Origin: an uncultured Allobaculum sp.
GTDB taxonomy: Bacteria; Bacillota_I; Bacilli_A; Erysipelotrichales; Erysipelotrichaceae
Reading direction: 5' to 3'
DNA length: 7,145 nucleotides
NCBI GenBank assembly: GCA_910577085.1
Contig: CAJTLE010000133.1
Span: 1 to 7,145 of the forward strand
A program made the position numbers and the translations under genes. Positions 1-6,066 of the stretch are shown here, piece after piece; the stretch's first letter is position 1, and every line of letters starts with the position of its first letter. The notes below the pieces were generated by a model. It had not been told where the DNA came from, did no database searches, and saw only the letters and a list, made by a program, of their open reading frames with translations.

Positions 1-159
1 GAAATTACACTTTTTCGTCATGCTCTTTTGTTTTTTAGTTCTTATGGCTAACTGCTTATCTTTCATATTTCACGCCCAAGTTGGTTCCGAGGCTAAAGGA
101 CATCACCTTAACTTAATGACATTGGCCTGTACATGAAAAATAACCGAACAGCCCATAAA

Positions 160-189
160 TTGACACAATCTTTTGGAAATTGGTAAATT
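160..189 (+). promoter_or_regulatory. Candidate sigma-A promoter for the IstA-like gene
   Basis: A perfect -35 hexamer TTGACA (160-165) is followed after 18 bp by TAAATT (184-189), a 4/6 match to the -10 consensus. A TG one base upstream (181-182) gives an extended -10 element. Transcription would start near 196, leaving a leader of about 135 nt before the ATG at 330. This is pattern matching only. Confidence 0.45.
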
Positions 190-316
190 AATGATACATT
201 GTCCATCAAATCATAGATAATAACTGTAATGGTTCGAATGAACAGACGGTTTCTTTTCCTTTCATCGTGGTCAAACCCGCTTACTGTCCTCCTTGAAGAA
301 AGAAGCTGCCAATCGC

Positions 317-322
317 AAGGAG
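317..322 (+). promoter_or_regulatory. Ribosome binding site of the IstA-like gene
   Basis: AAGGAG lies 7 bases before the ATG at 330. This strong site fixes the start codon and argues that the short protein is, or recently was, translated as its own gene. Confidence 0.8.
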
Positions 323-329
323 ACTTTCA

Positions 330-782
330 ATGTATCGAGCAACAAAAGAAAAGATGTATCAGGTCAGGGCTGTGATCCTTGAGATGAAGAACAGTACGCC
401 TCCCATCAAGCCAAACTTCTCCGCGTTAGCCGAAGAATATGGCATGACCAGACAGACAGTCGCTAAAATCTGGAGCGACCCCAACCCGGAACGCCGTGAG
501 CGAAAACCGAAGAAATCACAGTTTGACCCGTATGAAGAAGAAATCCGGGATCAGCTGGTGGCCTACGGCATCACGATGGCCTCCAGCTTCCGTTATTTCC
601 AGAACAAATACGCAGACCTTGAAGACAACCCCTTCAACTGCTACAACTCGTTCAAAAGCTATGTCACGCGCAAGCAGTTCCGTGAAGAACGAGCCCAGCG
701 TCTCAAAGAGCAGAAACAGGGGCATGTTACAAAGACTGACGAAAAGGGTACTGAGCCGGATTCAGAAAAAGAATCCGAATAA
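330..782 (+). CDS. IS21 IstA-like N-terminal DNA-binding protein, catalytic domain absent
   Basis: This 150-residue, highly charged protein has a helix-turn-helix at about residues 29-50 (ALAEEYGMTRQTVAKIW). A basic linker (55-63) follows, then a second helical module beginning FDPYEEEI (65-72) and ending near KSYVTRKQF (109-117). That order, including the 'D-P-[YF]' opening of the second module, is how IstA transposases of the IS21 family begin. They normally run to 350-550 residues with an RNase H-fold DDE domain. Here the protein ends in a Lys/Glu-rich tail (TEPDSEKESE) and no DDE domain appears in any frame downstream; no IstB ATPase gene follows either. It is therefore either the remnant of a deleted insertion sequence or a stand-alone DNA-binding protein. 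The strong Shine-Dalgarno and intact frame slightly favour something still expressed. The family assignment rests on motif memory, not a search. Confidence 0.65.
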   Translation: MYRATKEKMYQVRAVILEMKNSTPPIKPNFSALAEEYGMTRQTVAKIWSDPNPERRERKPKKSQFDPYEEEIRDQLVAYGITMASSFRYFQNKYADLEDNPFNCYNSFKSYVTRKQFREERAQRLKEQKQGHVTKTDEKGTEPDSEKESE

Positions 783-1150
783 AGAACTTAAATTCAAGCG
801 TCTGTATAGAAGTTTCTGTATTGAAATGTCTGAAAACGGACAGATGGATCAAAATCCGATGAAAAGGGCGTCGGTGACCAAACGACAGTCAGTCAAGGGG
901 ACTGTCCACCCACTTTCGTTTCAGAACAGCCCGTAAATGAGCTTTCTGTTTCTCTGACCCGCCAGCAATGGCGGATGCGTGGCCGGATCAGAGAAGGCAA
1001 TTGAGACGACAGATAACAGTAGATTAGATAGAAGTAACGAAATTGAGGTTTTGAAGGACTGGTGAGGTCTGGACTTGGCATCAGGATGAGAACGTCAGCT
1101 CCAGGAACAACGACCAGGATCAGGCCCCTGTTTCAACTGGTAAGCAGACG
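783..1150. other. Non-coding or decayed stretch after the IstA-like gene
   Basis: No supported gene lies here. The plus frame overlapping the end of the IstA-like gene stays open to 936 and another is open from about 831 to 1012. Neither has a ribosome binding site or a recognisable product, and the residues look random. The stretch may be eroded insertion-sequence DNA, but no DDE motif or IstB remnant is visible. A structured inverted repeat (950-995) is listed separately. GAACAGCCCGTAAAT at 924-938 matches 146-160 upstream of the gene with one mismatch, in direct orientation. Confidence 0.5.
950..995. repeat. Nested inverted repeat with GNRA-loop inner hairpin
   Basis: The outer arms TTCTCTGA (950-957) and TCAGAGAA (988-995) are perfectly complementary over 8 bp. 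Inside them CCGCCA (959-964) and TGGCGG (969-974) form a perfect 6-bp stem closed by the tetraloop GCAA, a GNRA type. No T-run follows, so it is not a classical terminator. It could be an RNA structure at the 3' end of the IstA-like transcript or a palindrome from a mobile-element end. Confidence 0.5.
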
Positions 1151-1222
1151 AAAAAGAAAACGGGAAATCCTCAGGGAGCAAATGAGATGAAGGGCTCCAG
1201 ACAGGATTTCTCGTTTTTTCGT
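1151..1222. terminator. Bidirectional Rho-independent terminator
   Basis: A 15-bp stem pairs 1157-1171 (AAAACGGGAAATCCT) with 1203-1217 (AGGATTTCTCGTTTT), with a single G-U wobble. The loop contains a further GGAGC/GCTCC pair (1175-1179 with 1194-1198). A-rich sequence on the left and a T-run on the right (TTTTTTCGTTTTT) let it work on both strands. It lies between convergent genes: the IstA-like gene on plus and the permease that ends the exporter unit on minus. It therefore marks the 3' boundary of both transcripts. Confidence 0.8.
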
Positions 1223-1262
1223 TTTTCATGCTGGTGAGGGTTCAACTTTGCGGTTGCAGACG

Positions 1263-2702
1263 CTACTGGTAGCGCATGGCTTCAAGCGCTGAGACTTTAA
1301 CACTCTTTCTTGCAGGCAGATAGCCGGCTAACAGGCCGATGCCAATCGAGAAGGCCAGGCCAAAGAGAATCAGCCACCATGGAAGCACGGAGGTCGCATT
1401 GCCCGGGGTATACATCCAGACCAGAAAGTCCCAGAAGTTTCCCATCTTGTTCCAGACAAAGTAGTTGATGCCCATGCTGATCAAAATGGAAATCAATACA
1501 CCGGCGATGCCGCCGATAAAACCAATCGATCCGGCTTCACAAAGAAAGATCAGCTGAATATCCCGAGTTTTGCAGCCAAGCGATTTCATGATGCCGATTT
1601 CGCGTTTGCGCTCGGTTAACGACATGACCATGGTGTTGGTAATGCCGATAGCCGCAATCAGAAGGGAAATGGAACCAAGCCCTGCAAGAACGAGCTGGGT
1701 ATTGCGGTACATCTCTTCCACTGATTTAACGGAATCCATCTGGCTGTATACCTCGACGCTTTCATCATTGATGGTCTCTTTGATGGCATCCTGAACCGCT
1801 TCGACATTTTCGACGGAGTCCACATCAACCTTGATGTTGGTATAGGACGTTTTCTGGGCCGGTTTACCCGCTTCCCGGTTGATCTGACTGACGATGGTCT
1901 TAAGATCTTCGTTGCGCATGATAATCCCTTCACCGGTTTGATAGCCAAGTTCGTAGTCTTCTTTGACAATGCCCACCGGTACCAGACGGAAGCGGACTTT
2001 GGTTTCATTGCCCGACGAATCAAAATTGGTTACTTCCAGGGTGATTTCAGTGGTCAGCGGATCAAAATATGGATCCGGCGGATCGTAAGCACTGATTTCA
2101 CTGCCATTTTCATTGACCATGACTGCCCCATTCATGCCGTAATATATGTTCATGGAGTCACCATAGTAATCAATCCGGTTTTTTCCTTCTGGTCTGCGGG
2201 TATCCCGAAAAGAATAAGCCATACGCTCTCCAAGCAGGACTGGAATCCGGTTGCTGGTAGAAGCGGGCAGATCAGCCGTGCCTTCGACTACTTCAATCTC
2301 GCTGTTTTTCAGATAGTTGTCGTTGAGTCCGAGAATGGATGTCCAGTCCGTGACATAAACACCGTCCTTGGCACTGGTCGTTACGGAATAGTTGTCCAGA
2401 TTGCCTTCTGGAGTGACAGCTTTGACATGATCGATCTGTTCAATCATGGAGATAGTTTCGTCATTGAGTGCGGAGTCTGGGGTTCCATTTGGTGAATAGC
2501 CATAGGAATAGACGGAAATATGGTTGAGTGAGCCCATGCCGGCCATCATCTTTTTGGTGTTCTCCTCCATCCCAATGCCGATCGAGACCAGAATCAGAAT
2601 CGAAACACAGCCAATCGCCACGCCAAGGGAAGTCAGAATGGTCCGGCTTTTATGACGCTTCAGGTTCTGAAATGCGGTCTGGAGGATATCTTTAATGCTC
2701 AT
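1263..2702 (-). CDS. MacB/FtsX-type ABC transporter permease
   Basis: This 479-residue integral membrane subunit would couple ATP hydrolysis to movement of its extracytoplasmic domain. It has the MacB/LolC-type four-helix layout. TM1 is at about 22-44, after a conserved-looking basic N-terminus (NLKRHKSRTILTSLGV). A large extracytoplasmic (MacB periplasmic core-like) region of some 290 residues follows (45-336). TM2 (338-360), TM3 (386-412) and TM4 (440-462) form the FtsX-like domain. The cytoplasmic stretch after TM2, SLTERKREIGIMKSLG (361-376), is the classic coupling motif of this family, and the C-terminus ARKSVKVSALEAMRYQ is equally typical. The start ATG overlaps the stop of the preceding gene (ATGA at 2702-2699), and AAGGAG (2713-2708) lies just upstream. 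It is the last gene of the exporter unit, followed by the terminator at 1151-1222. MacB-family permeases usually work as homodimers. Substrate unknown: peptide, lipid or envelope signalling are all possible. Confidence 0.9.
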   Translation of the reverse strand: MSIKDILQTAFQNLKRHKSRTILTSLGVAIGCVSILILVSIGIGMEENTKKMMAGMGSLNHISVYSYGYSPNGTPDSALNDETISMIEQIDHVKAVTPEGNLDNYSVTTSAKDGVYVTDWTSILGLNDNYLKNSEIEVVEGTADLPASTSNRIPVLLGERMAYSFRDTRRPEGKNRIDYYGDSMNIYYGMNGAVMVNENGSEISAYDPPDPYFDPLTTEITLEVTNFDSSGNETKVRFRLVPVGIVKEDYELGYQTGEGIIMRNEDLKTIVSQINREAGKPAQKTSYTNIKVDVDSVENVEAVQDAIKETINDESVEVYSQMDSVKSVEEMYRNTQLVLAGLGSISLLIAAIGITNTMVMSLTERKREIGIMKSLGCKTRDIQLIFLCEAGSIGFIGGIAGVLISILISMGINYFVWNKMGNFWDFLVWMYTPGNATSVLPWWLILFGLAFSIGIGLLAGYLPARKSVKVSALEAMRYQ

Positions 2703-4351
2703 TGGGACTCCTTATTTGAATCCGGGGATGTGTCTTCGTCTGGCGTTTCGGTCTCTGGCTGGGCAGGTTTTGAAGGGGTTGGTTTTGGTTCTGGATCGTC
2801 TTTAAACCAGTCTGTATCATCCTGCTGCTGGGAGTCATTTTTCTTTTTCTTTTTGCGCCATAAGAACACGCTGCCAATGACAACCACAACTGCTATAATG
2901 CCGCCGACAATCCAGCCAACCATAGAATTGGACTGTGGCTCTTCGATTGGCATTTCAGGATCTGGCATCATTGGATCCACCGGCATTTCCATCTGTGAAA
3001 CGTTGACCGTGTATTCATAATCTTTATGGATTTCTTCACCTGACGTATTTTCATAGGTCAAAGAAACTTTAACCGGAAATTCACCGGGTTGATCGGGTTC
3101 AAGAATGATATCGACGTTGCCGGATTTTCCAGGTTCAAAGTTGCCCAGGTTCTGGACTTTCTGCAAAGCCGGAATGTCACTTTCTACCGTAGCACTGACG
3201 TTATAAAGGGTGCTTTTGCCTTTATTGACATAGGGGAAACTGAGAATCATTTCTTCGCCCGCCCAGATTTCTTCGGGCAGAGTGGGTTCGGTAATTTCCA
3301 TGCGATCCTGCTGGTAAACCGGAATGGCGATTTTTTCGCTGCTCGTCCGGCTCTGGCGCACATCGAGATCCACATATTCATAAGAGAAGGTTACGGTAAT
3401 CGTTGGAGAAGCCGTTTGATCGGTGCCGAGGGCTTTGAGTTTGATCGTCTGGGAAAGAGCGCTTTGCGCGTTCAATTTTTCAAAGTAATACGTATTGGAA
3501 GAATTGGCGATCGATAAGCCTTCTCCTGTTTCCACGGACATAACAATGTTTTCGACCGGAATCTTGCGTGAGGTGTTGTAGAACTCGATGTTCAGATCAA
3601 AGGTCGTTCCGGCTGTAACAGAGTCAGCACCATACGAATACTGCCGGATGATCAGGTTTGGTGCCGGAGAGCTGATCGGGGTCATTTCTTCACCCTGACG
3701 CTCGGTGGTTTCATTGACGACCTGTGGTGTCTGCTGGGTTGTTACGGTTTGAGTGTCATTGAAGTCCAGATTGGAAGCTGTCGCGCCAGAGCCCTGGGTA
3801 TCAGCAAGGTTGATCTGATTTGAAGTGGAATCCTCTGGTTGTATGCTCGCAGTTTCTTCGAGAATCTGAACGGGAAAGGTGCCCATTGTGCCATTGAGCT
3901 GTTTGCCAGGGTAGCTGATGTACCAGTAGAAATTGTTTCCTGGACCCGTCCAGTACACATCCTGCAGGGTGACTTGAAAGGTCAGATACTGTTTTTTTGT
4001 GGAAAGCAGCGTGACTACTGGTTCCTTATCGGTTGAAAAGTCACAGTTGAGCAGGTCAAAGTCGATCGACGTAATCGGCTGGTTGACCACGATTTCTTTT
4101 TTACGGACGGCTTCATAGGTCGCCCGGTCACTGCTTTGAAAGCAGAATTGAACCGTTTTGGGTTCCTCGCGTTTCCAGGAAGTCGAGAAATCACTGTTTG
4201 GTTCATAAATATAAAGCCAGAGAAGATTAAGATGGGCAGTCGTCTCAGTGCCATAGGCATAGACGGGCTGCCAGGTGCAGGGAAGAGCGCTGTCGATCAG
4301 TAAACTGGCAAACAGTGCCCCTGCGATCAACAATTGGGGGTGTCGTTTCAT
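2699..4351 (-). CDS. Secreted, membrane-anchored protein with tandem Ig/CARDB-like domains; probable exporter partner
   Basis: This 550-residue protein has a signal peptide (KRH, a hydrophobic core at 7-24, likely cleavage after VYA at 30-32). An unassigned globular domain (about 35-166) with two cysteines (C70, C103) follows, then a Thr/Gln/Asn/Ser-rich linker (167-232). Two beta-rich repeats come next (about 234-346 and 350-452). Both open with a '[TW]AG[TE]' turn and a strand ending in N-x-[SG]-[RK], which suits CARDB/NEW3-like Ig folds (COG1361 style). A Met/Pro/Asp-rich stalk (453-473), one membrane helix (about 478-497), a stop-transfer WRKKKKKN (498-505) and a 45-residue acidic/Pro-rich cytoplasmic tail complete it. 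It sits between the ATPase and the permease and is coupled to the permease, so I infer it acts as the extracytoplasmic adaptor or substrate-binding partner, in the place MacA/YknX-type proteins occupy elsewhere. It has no visible MacA-type hairpin or lipoyl motif. Its Shine-Dalgarno is weak (GAAAG before the ATG). Confidence 0.75.
   Translation of the reverse strand: MKRHPQLLIAGALFASLLIDSALPCTWQPVYAYGTETTAHLNLLWLYIYEPNSDFSTSWKREEPKTVQFCFQSSDRATYEAVRKKEIVVNQPITSIDFDLLNCDFSTDKEPVVTLLSTKKQYLTFQVTLQDVYWTGPGNNFYWYISYPGKQLNGTMGTFPVQILEETASIQPEDSTSNQINLADTQGSGATASNLDFNDTQTVTTQQTPQVVNETTERQGEEMTPISSPAPNLIIRQYSYGADSVTAGTTFDLNIEFYNTSRKIPVENIVMSVETGEGLSIANSSNTYYFEKLNAQSALSQTIKLKALGTDQTASPTITVTFSYEYVDLDVRQSRTSSEKIAIPVYQQDRMEITEPTLPEEIWAGEEMILSFPYVNKGKSTLYNVSATVESDIPALQKVQNLGNFEPGKSGNVDIILEPDQPGEFPVKVSLTYENTSGEEIHKDYEYTVNVSQMEMPVDPMMPDPEMPIEEPQSNSMVGWIVGGIIAVVVVIGSVFLWRKKKKKNDSQQQDDTDWFKDDPEPKPTPSKPAQPETETPDEDTSPDSNKESQ
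2708..2713 (-). promoter_or_regulatory. Ribosome binding site of the permease, inside the upstream gene
   Basis: AAGGAG on the minus strand lies within the last codons of the CARDB-like protein gene, 5 bases before the permease ATG. With the ATGA stop/start overlap it indicates translational coupling, hence balanced synthesis of the two membrane proteins. Confidence 0.75.
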
Positions 4352-4520
4352 TGTCTTTCAGCTTTCTGCACGCCCTGAATTGTGGTTTGCGGCGTGTCTG
4401 ATTGATTGTTTTACCTTGTATAGAGTTTGTGTAATGTTCGTATTCAGTTTGTGTTTTGTCTAAAATGCATCAAATTAAAATTCCAGTTCGAAAAATCTGG
4501 ACGTATCTGGACGTATATGG
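4352..4520 (-). other. Intergenic gap inside the exporter unit
   Basis: This 169-bp gap separates the ATPase stop from the start of the CARDB-like gene, in contrast to the ATGA overlap of the next junction. Next to the ATPase stop is a tandem decamer (TCTGGACGTA at 4496-4505 and 4506-4515). A weak hairpin pairs 4482-4486 with 4497-4501 and is followed on the minus strand by an AT-rich run. Near the next gene, CACGCC/GGCGTG arms (4370-4375 and 4391-4396) would form a short GC-rich hairpin about 20 nt upstream of its ATG. I found no good -35/-10 pair, so the genes may be co-transcribed with some attenuation; this is uncertain. Confidence 0.4.
4496..4515. repeat. Tandem 10-bp direct repeat
   Basis: TCTGGACGTA occurs twice head to tail with no mismatch, followed by a partial third start (TATGG). 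It lies 5 bp beyond the ATPase stop codon. It may be replication slippage or part of a protein-binding site. Confidence 0.6.
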
Positions 4521-5408
4521 TTATGAATTGGGCTGGGGTGGGTTTCCAGCTGGATCAGGTCTGAGTTCTGAATGGACCGCTTTTGATCGGACATCTTCTG
4601 ATTGAGAATTCTGATCCTGGCTGTTTTCTGAATTGGGGGTCTGCTCAGAAATCAGATCCGGTTTTTGTTCAGATGGTATCTTTTGCAGATATGAAGACGC
4701 CAGGAAGCCTTCCGGGGTTCTGAATTCTTCTTTGACAATCCGTCCATCGAAAAGATGAACGATATGATCGGCGTACTTGGCTGCGTCGGGGGAATGCGAA
4801 ACCAGAACGATCGTCTGATGATAGCGATGGGCAAAGTCCTGAATCATATCCATGACTTCTTTTGAGGACTTGGAATCCAGGTTTCCAGTGGGCTCATCCG
4901 CCAGAATAATGGCTGGTTTGGCCACGAAGGCTCTCGCGATGCCGACACGCTGCTGCTGGCCGCCGGACATCTGGTTGGGATAATGGCCCATTCGATTGGC
5001 CAGACCGACCTGCTTGAGCATGTAAGAGGCTGCCTTATTGCGGGTTTTCTTGTTAATGCCCTGAAACATCAAAGGCATTGCGGTATTTTCCAAAGCCGTC
5101 ATGGAAGGGAGCAGGTTATAGGCCTGGAAGATGAATCCCAAATTTTTCTGTCGGAATTTGGCCAGTTCGGATTCGTTGAGCGAACTGATCACGGTGCCAT
5201 TCATCCGGATGCCGCCGCGGGTGGGCTTTTCCAGGCCGGCCAGCTGGTTGAGCAGGGTACTTTTGCCGGAACCAGAGGGACCAAATATGCAGCAGATCTC
5301 TCCTTTATTGATCGTGAGGTTGATATCATCCAGGGCGACAACTTTTTCATCCGTGACTGGATATTCTTTGGTCACATGCCGGACTTCAATCATGGGTGTT
5401 TTTTCCAT
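4521..5408 (-). CDS. MacB/LolD-type ABC transporter ATPase with C-terminal hydrophilic extension
   Basis: This 295-residue nucleotide-binding subunit would power the permease encoded downstream. All catalytic motifs are intact: Walker A GPSGSGKST (43-51), Q-loop Q95 in GFIFQAYNLLP, signature MSGGQQQR (147-154), Walker B IILADE (167-172) with catalytic E172, D-loop NLD (176-178) and H-loop H205. The sequence 'GFIFQ.YNLLP..TA.ENT..PL' is typical of the MacB/LolD/SalX subfamily. The family usually ends near residue 225-235. Here about 50 extra residues (245-295) rich in Ser, Gln, Pro, Asn and Glu follow, without any recognisable fold. I chose the ATG at 5408 because AAAGGAG lies 5 nt upstream. 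A TTG at 5432 would add 8 residues but would place that Shine-Dalgarno inside the gene. It is the first gene of the exporter unit. Confidence 0.92.
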   Translation of the reverse strand: MEKTPMIEVRHVTKEYPVTDEKVVALDDINLTINKGEICCIFGPSGSGKSTLLNQLAGLEKPTRGGIRMNGTVISSLNESELAKFRQKNLGFIFQAYNLLPSMTALENTAMPLMFQGINKKTRNKAASYMLKQVGLANRMGHYPNQMSGGQQQRVGIARAFVAKPAIILADEPTGNLDSKSSKEVMDMIQDFAHRYHQTIVLVSHSPDAAKYADHIVHLFDGRIVKEEFRTPEGFLASSYLQKIPSEQKPDLISEQTPNSENSQDQNSQSEDVRSKAVHSELRPDPAGNPPQPNS

Positions 5409-5413
5409 AGTCG

Positions 5414-5420
5414 CTCCTTT
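5414..5420 (-). promoter_or_regulatory. Ribosome binding site of the ABC ATPase
   Basis: AAAGGAG on the minus strand lies 5 nt before the ATG at 5408. It decides the start against the upstream in-frame TTG at 5432. Confidence 0.8.
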
Positions 5421-5452
5421 CTCACTTAACAATACCTTTCTTCGAAAACAGA

Positions 5453-5481
5453 AACATAAAAATTCAATTAAAGTTTTCCAA
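5453..5481 (-). promoter_or_regulatory. Candidate promoter of the exporter unit
   Basis: On the minus strand TTGGAA (5481-5476) and TATGTT (5458-5453) are spaced by exactly 17 bp, each a 4/6 match to the sigma-A consensus, in an AT-rich stretch. The start site would be near 5446, giving a leader of about 38 nt. Other AT-rich hexamers nearby (for example TATATT around 5511-5516) could serve instead. Confidence 0.4.
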
Positions 5482-5501
5482 AAATGTCGGATTTTTATCA
5501 G

Positions 5502-5539
5502 GGTAATGTAAATATAACCAAAATGGTAAAAACGACCAT
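5502..5539. promoter_or_regulatory. Cluster of GGTAA/ACCA half-sites, possible operator
   Basis: GGTAA occurs at 5502-5506 and 5525-5529, with inverted partners ACCA at 5517-5520 and ACCAT at 5535-5539. ATGGT-N7-ACCAT (5523-5539) is a perfect 5-bp-arm palindrome. The cluster lies just upstream of the candidate exporter promoter, where a regulator could bind. No regulator gene is in the window. Confidence 0.3.
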
Positions 5540-5544
5540 ATAAT

Positions 5545-6021
5545 ACTTGACGCTATTTTGCTTGTTAAATGGAAACGCACAAAACCACTGCCAGGACGTT
5601 TGATTGATGCGCTGCGATTTATCCTGAACAGAAACAGATCCTGTATGCCAATGTTCATGATGGGAATACAAAATGGAGGTTCCGGAGAGGAAATCTGGCC
5701 TTTCAGGTCGTATACTTTTGGTCGTTGGATTTCTTTCTGAAAACAGATGTAAAGAATTTGGGGCTGTTGTAAGGGAAAGTCCAATTCAGACAGGGAAATG
5801 GATTTTAAACAGACAGGAAACATTGGCCGGTCATTAAAGCGTCTGTTTGAAATGCGTTGTTTCTGATCACAAGACACCCCGGTCTGGCCATGAAGCGAAA
5901 TACCGAATGGAGTCTTTCAAATAGAATCCCTGGAAAATGGGAAATATCGGATGAATCTTTGGGTTTTAATACGGAAAATGACTGGAATTCGTATACAGCC
6001 GCACAGAGATGGTGAACATCA
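5545..6021. other. Long divergent intergenic region without a supported gene
   Basis: This lies between the exporter promoter area and the promoter of the amino-acid receptor. Open frames of 60-137 codons exist on both strands, but they overlap each other, lack ribosome binding sites and give no recognisable protein. I do not call them genes. A weak plus-strand promoter-like pair (TTGGAT at 5725-5730, 17 bp, TGTAAA at 5748-5753) and a long-stem inverted repeat (5802-5853) are present. I looked for a T-box AGGGTGGNACC motif and did not find it. Confidence 0.5.
5802..5853. repeat. 13-bp-stem inverted repeat upstream of the amino-acid receptor gene
   Basis: ATTTTAAACAGAC (5802-5814) pairs with GTCTGTTTGAAAT (5841-5853) over 13 bp with one wobble, around a 26-base loop containing GGCCGG. 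No T-run follows on either side, so it is not a standard terminator. It may be an RNA structure in a long leader or a DNA-binding palindrome. Its position is 285 bp before the receptor gene. Confidence 0.5.
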
Positions 6022-6051
6022 TTGCCGCTCAATCTTGCACGATGGTAGAAT
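6022..6051 (+). promoter_or_regulatory. Candidate extended -10 promoter of the amino-acid receptor gene
   Basis: TTGCCG (6022-6027, 4/6) and TAGAAT (6046-6051, 5/6) are separated by 18 bp. A TG at 6043-6044 makes a full extended -10 (TGGTAGAAT). Transcription would start near 6058, leaving about 80 nt of leader. Confidence 0.55.
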
Positions 6052-6066
6052 GAAACCTGTTGCAGG

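Larger units (their letters stand above)
1..329. other. Non-coding region upstream of the IstA-like gene
   Basis: I see no convincing gene here. The first 40 bases are T-rich (runs at about 11-15 and 31-36) and could be the tail of an upstream terminator, but the stem would lie outside the window. A TGTACATG sequence at 128-135 followed by ACCGAACAGCC (143-153) loosely resembles an IS21-family end, which typically begins TGT and carries internal repeats. I could not find an inverted copy of it in the window, so an insertion-sequence end is not established. The promoter and ribosome binding site of the downstream gene are listed separately. Confidence 0.5.

Noticed and set aside
496..936. 146-codon plus-strand frame overlapping the IstA-like gene
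   Set aside because: Mostly an out-of-frame shadow of the 330-782 gene; Arg/Ser/Thr-rich shadow composition and no ribosome binding site. It was considered as a frameshifted continuation of IstA, but shows no DDE or IstA core motif after 782.
1938..2495. 185-codon plus-strand frame antisense to the permease
   Set aside because: Lies wholly within the well-supported permease gene on the other strand and has no independent translation signal or recognisable domain.
5409..5432. TTG start at 5432 extending the ABC ATPase by 8 residues
   Set aside because: The extension would place the strong AAAGGAG site inside the coding region and has no site of its own; family members start near the ATG at 5408.
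5547..5575. TTGACG followed 17 bp later by TGGAAA as a plus-strand promoter
   Set aside because: The -10 hexamer is too poor; the perfect TATAAT at 5539-5544 likewise lacks a usable -35.
5761..5770. GGGCTGTT, inverse of part of the possible IS21-like end at 146-154
   Set aside because: Only 8 bases match and the flanks do not; expected by chance in 7 kb.
5464..5877. 137-codon open frame on the minus strand in the divergent intergenic region
   Set aside because: No ribosome binding site before its start, no recognisable family, rich in Pro, Phe, Ser and Ile as expected for random AT-rich translation, and its 3' end overlaps the candidate exporter promoter.
5890..6015. 41-codon plus-strand frame (begins MKRNTEWSLS), in the same frame as the amino-acid receptor
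   Set aside because: No Shine-Dalgarno precedes its ATG and its stop is followed by another in-frame stop before 6139. A decayed leader gene is possible but unsupported.
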